A stretch of 64,000 nt of DNA from Ustilaginoidea virens (Eukaryota > Ascomycota > Sordariomycetes > Hypocreales > Clavicipitaceae): positions 2,728,001-2,792,000 of the forward strand of contig NC_057320.1 in assembly GCF_000687475.1 (NCBI RefSeq), read 5' to 3'. Below the pieces are notes generated by a model. It searched no databases. It saw only the letters and a list, made by a program, of their open reading frames with translations, and was not told where the DNA came from. This document shows, piece by piece, positions 62,450 to 64,000 of the stretch. Positions within the stretch are counted from its first letter, which is position 1; each line of letters begins with the position of its first letter. The position numbers and the translations under genes were made by a program.

Positions 62450-64000
62450 TTATCGGATAGCCTTTGCTGCCTCGACAAAGGCACATATCTTGGCCAGGCT
62501 CTGATGGCCATCCTCCTCCACGCCGCTGCTTACATCCACACCAATGACGCGGTCACTCAGTTCTCCGAGCGCGTTGACTGCTTCGGCGACATTGTCGGGG
62601 TTGAGCCCTCCCGCCAGGATTATCCGCAGCCCGGCGTCTCTGTCCAGGGCGGCCTTGACGCTCGACACGTCCAGCCGCTTTCCCGACCCGGCACCAGAAT
62701 CCAGCAAGGGGACGGTATGGTAGCCCCGTAGTCCGATTCCAGGGTGGCCAGGCTTGAAAGCCCGGATGACGGGGACGGGGATGAACTTGGCCCATTCCAC
62801 CGGCTCGTCGCCATGGAGCTGCACCATGTCCAGGCTGTAGAGCTTTTGCTTCTGCAAAACCTCGTCCAAGGGTTGGTCCTGGAAGATTCCGACGAGCCGG
62901 GTCCTGGAACCTCGAAGTCGGCTTTCCGCGGCCGCAAAGTAATCAGTCGCGCTTTTGGGAGGAACCGGTGTTTCATCCTTGTCGGTCAGGTTGTTCGCGG
63001 AAGAGCCAACTGCTGCCAAGATAGCCAGTGCCGTTTCGTGCGAAACACACCTCTTCGCCCCGGGCACAAAGTTGATGCCGATCAAGTCGGCTTTGCACTC
63101 GACAGCCTTCTTCGCCGCCTCGGCGCTTCGGGTTCCGCATATCTTGACAAGCAGCGGCTTTGGCGCTTTCTTGCTGTCCGCCGGCTTCACTCCCGAGCAC
63201 AACTCGGTGATGAAGGCACTCGCGTCCGGTGCTCGCATGATGGACTCCCCGACAAGCACGGCGTTGACGCCGTCATTCTTGCACATCAACACGTCCTTGT
63301 GGCTGTTGATGCCGCTGAGGGCGCATAGCAACGTGTTTTCGGGAACCATTTTCCTCAGGCGCCCCGTTGTGTCCATGTCCACCTCGAAGCTTTCCAGGTT
63401 TCTGTTGTTGACACCGATAACCTTGGACCCGAGCTTCACAGCGGTTTCCATCTCCTCTGCCGTCTGAACCTCAACCAACGGCTCCATTCCCAGTGACTGA
63501 GAGTACCTGTACAAGCGCTCGAGAACCTCGGGACTGAGCATCTTGACGATCAGCAGCACGGTGTCTGCACCTGCTAATCTCGCCTCCAGAATTTGGTATT
63601 CGTCGAATATAAACTCTTTGCGCAAGATGGCTGGCCTGTTTGGCATGCCGTCGAGTACTTGCCGGACGGCGCGTAGGTCGTCGATGCTTCCTTTGAACCA
63701 CTCGGGCTCGGTCAGCACTGATATGACGCTGGCTCCAGCAAGGGCGTACTTTTGCGCTTGCACGGGCGCGTTTATTTCCAGGGCAAATATTCCTTTGGAC
63801 GGGGATCCACGCTTGATCTCAGCCATGAGAGCTACGTCAAAGGGTGTCTGCTTAAGCCTGGAGACGAAAGAAACCTGCGCAGGAGCGGCGTTCAGGTCGT
63901 AGGCAGCTTGCAAGTCGGACATTCTTTGCGAGGGAAGCTGCTTCTGGGCTTCCACGGCAACCCTTCTGTTGGCATAGATTCTTTGCAGGATGTTGTTGTT
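62450..64000 (-). CDS. trpC: Tryptophan synthesis protein TrpC (IGPS and PRAI domains), partial
   Basis: The frame is open from the right edge (reading [13 protein letters not shown]) to the TAA at 62450-62452; 516 residues are visible and the N-terminal part lies beyond 64000. The first domain is indole-3-glycerol-phosphate synthase: [33 protein letters not shown] and [11 protein letters not shown]. The second is phosphoribosylanthranilate isomerase: [52 protein letters not shown] and [12 protein letters not shown]. In filamentous ascomycetes these are fused behind a glutamine amidotransferase domain of anthranilate synthase, which should lie just outside. Together they catalyse three steps of tryptophan biosynthesis in the cytosol. 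No intron is needed within the visible part. Confidence 0.97.
   Translation of the reverse strand, partial: NNNILQRIYANRRVAVEAQKQLPSQRMSDLQAAYDLNAAPAQVSFVSRLKQTPFDVALMAEIKRGSPSKGIFALEINAPVQAQKYALAGASVISVLTEPEWFKGSIDDLRAVRQVLDGMPNRPAILRKEFIFDEYQILEARLAGADTVLLIVKMLSPEVLERLYRYSQSLGMEPLVEVQTAEEMETAVKLGSKVIGVNNRNLESFEVDMDTTGRLRKMVPENTLLCALSGINSHKDVLMCKNDGVNAVLVGESIMRAPDASAFITELCSGVKPADSKKAPKPLLVKICGTRSAEAAKKAVECKADLIGINFVPGAKRCVSHETALAILAAVGSSANNLTDKDETPVPPKSATDYFAAAESRLRGSRTRLVGIFQDQPLDEVLQKQKLYSLDMVQLHGDEPVEWAKFIPVPVIRAFKPGHPGIGLRGYHTVPLLDSGAGSGKRLDVSSVKAALDRDAGLRIILAGGLNPDNVAEAVNALGELSDRVIGVDVSSGVEEDGHQSLAKICAFVEAAKAIR

Overview
This window looks like a chromosomal segment from a filamentous ascomycete, most likely Sordariomycetes and plausibly Hypocreales. 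The support is direct: short introns (about 63-210 nt) with GTRNGT donors, CTNAC-type branch points and YAG acceptors; a 353-residue Galpha starting MGCGMST; a palH/RIM21 pH sensor; a trifunctional-type trpC; and a DUF3716 protein. I cannot name the species from sequence alone. There are no operons, phage, CRISPR arrays or recognisable transposons, and I found no tRNA or rRNA gene by eye.

Layout, left to right: 3' end of a cullin (Cul4-like); PIF1 helicase (+); EDC3 decapping enhancer (+); palH/RIM21 pH sensor (+); LAG1/LAC1-type ceramide synthase (+); HMT1/ABCB6-type ABC half-transporter (-). A 13.3-kb stretch with no supportable gene (20407-33669) follows. Then come a small ENY2/Sus1-like protein (+), CDC48 (-), KTI12 (-), a DUF7702-type 7TM protein (+), a DUF1771-Smr protein ending in a CaaX box (-), a 4.6-kb gene-free stretch, a group I Galpha (+), a DUF3716 protein (-), CDC123 (-) divergent from CWC21 (+), the tail-anchored SNARE USE1 (+), a small secreted four-cysteine protein (-), a BRCT/WGR-like protein (-), and the IGPS-PRAI part of trpC (-), which runs off the right edge.

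Most genes are conserved eukaryotic housekeeping genes, unrelated in pathway and placed side by side: ubiquitin ligase, DNA replication/repair, mRNA decay, splicing, Cdc48 segregase, Elongator accessory, eIF2 assembly, retrograde trafficking and tryptophan synthesis. Signalling genes (palH, Galpha) and membrane or metal-handling genes (ceramide synthase, HMT1) are mixed in. Exon structures were worked out by hand from frame continuity, splice signals and family conservation.

The gaps between genes are unusual. They are rich in microsatellites, homopolymers and short minisatellites, several ending right at start codons. Two short motif families recur in them, TACTCCGTAC and GGTACCTAGGTACC. No new multi-gene system is evident. 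The best leads are the gene-free block, the dispersed motifs, a BRCT/WGR gene lacking a canonical splice acceptor, a PIF1 with yeast-like twin start codons, and a small secreted cysteine protein.
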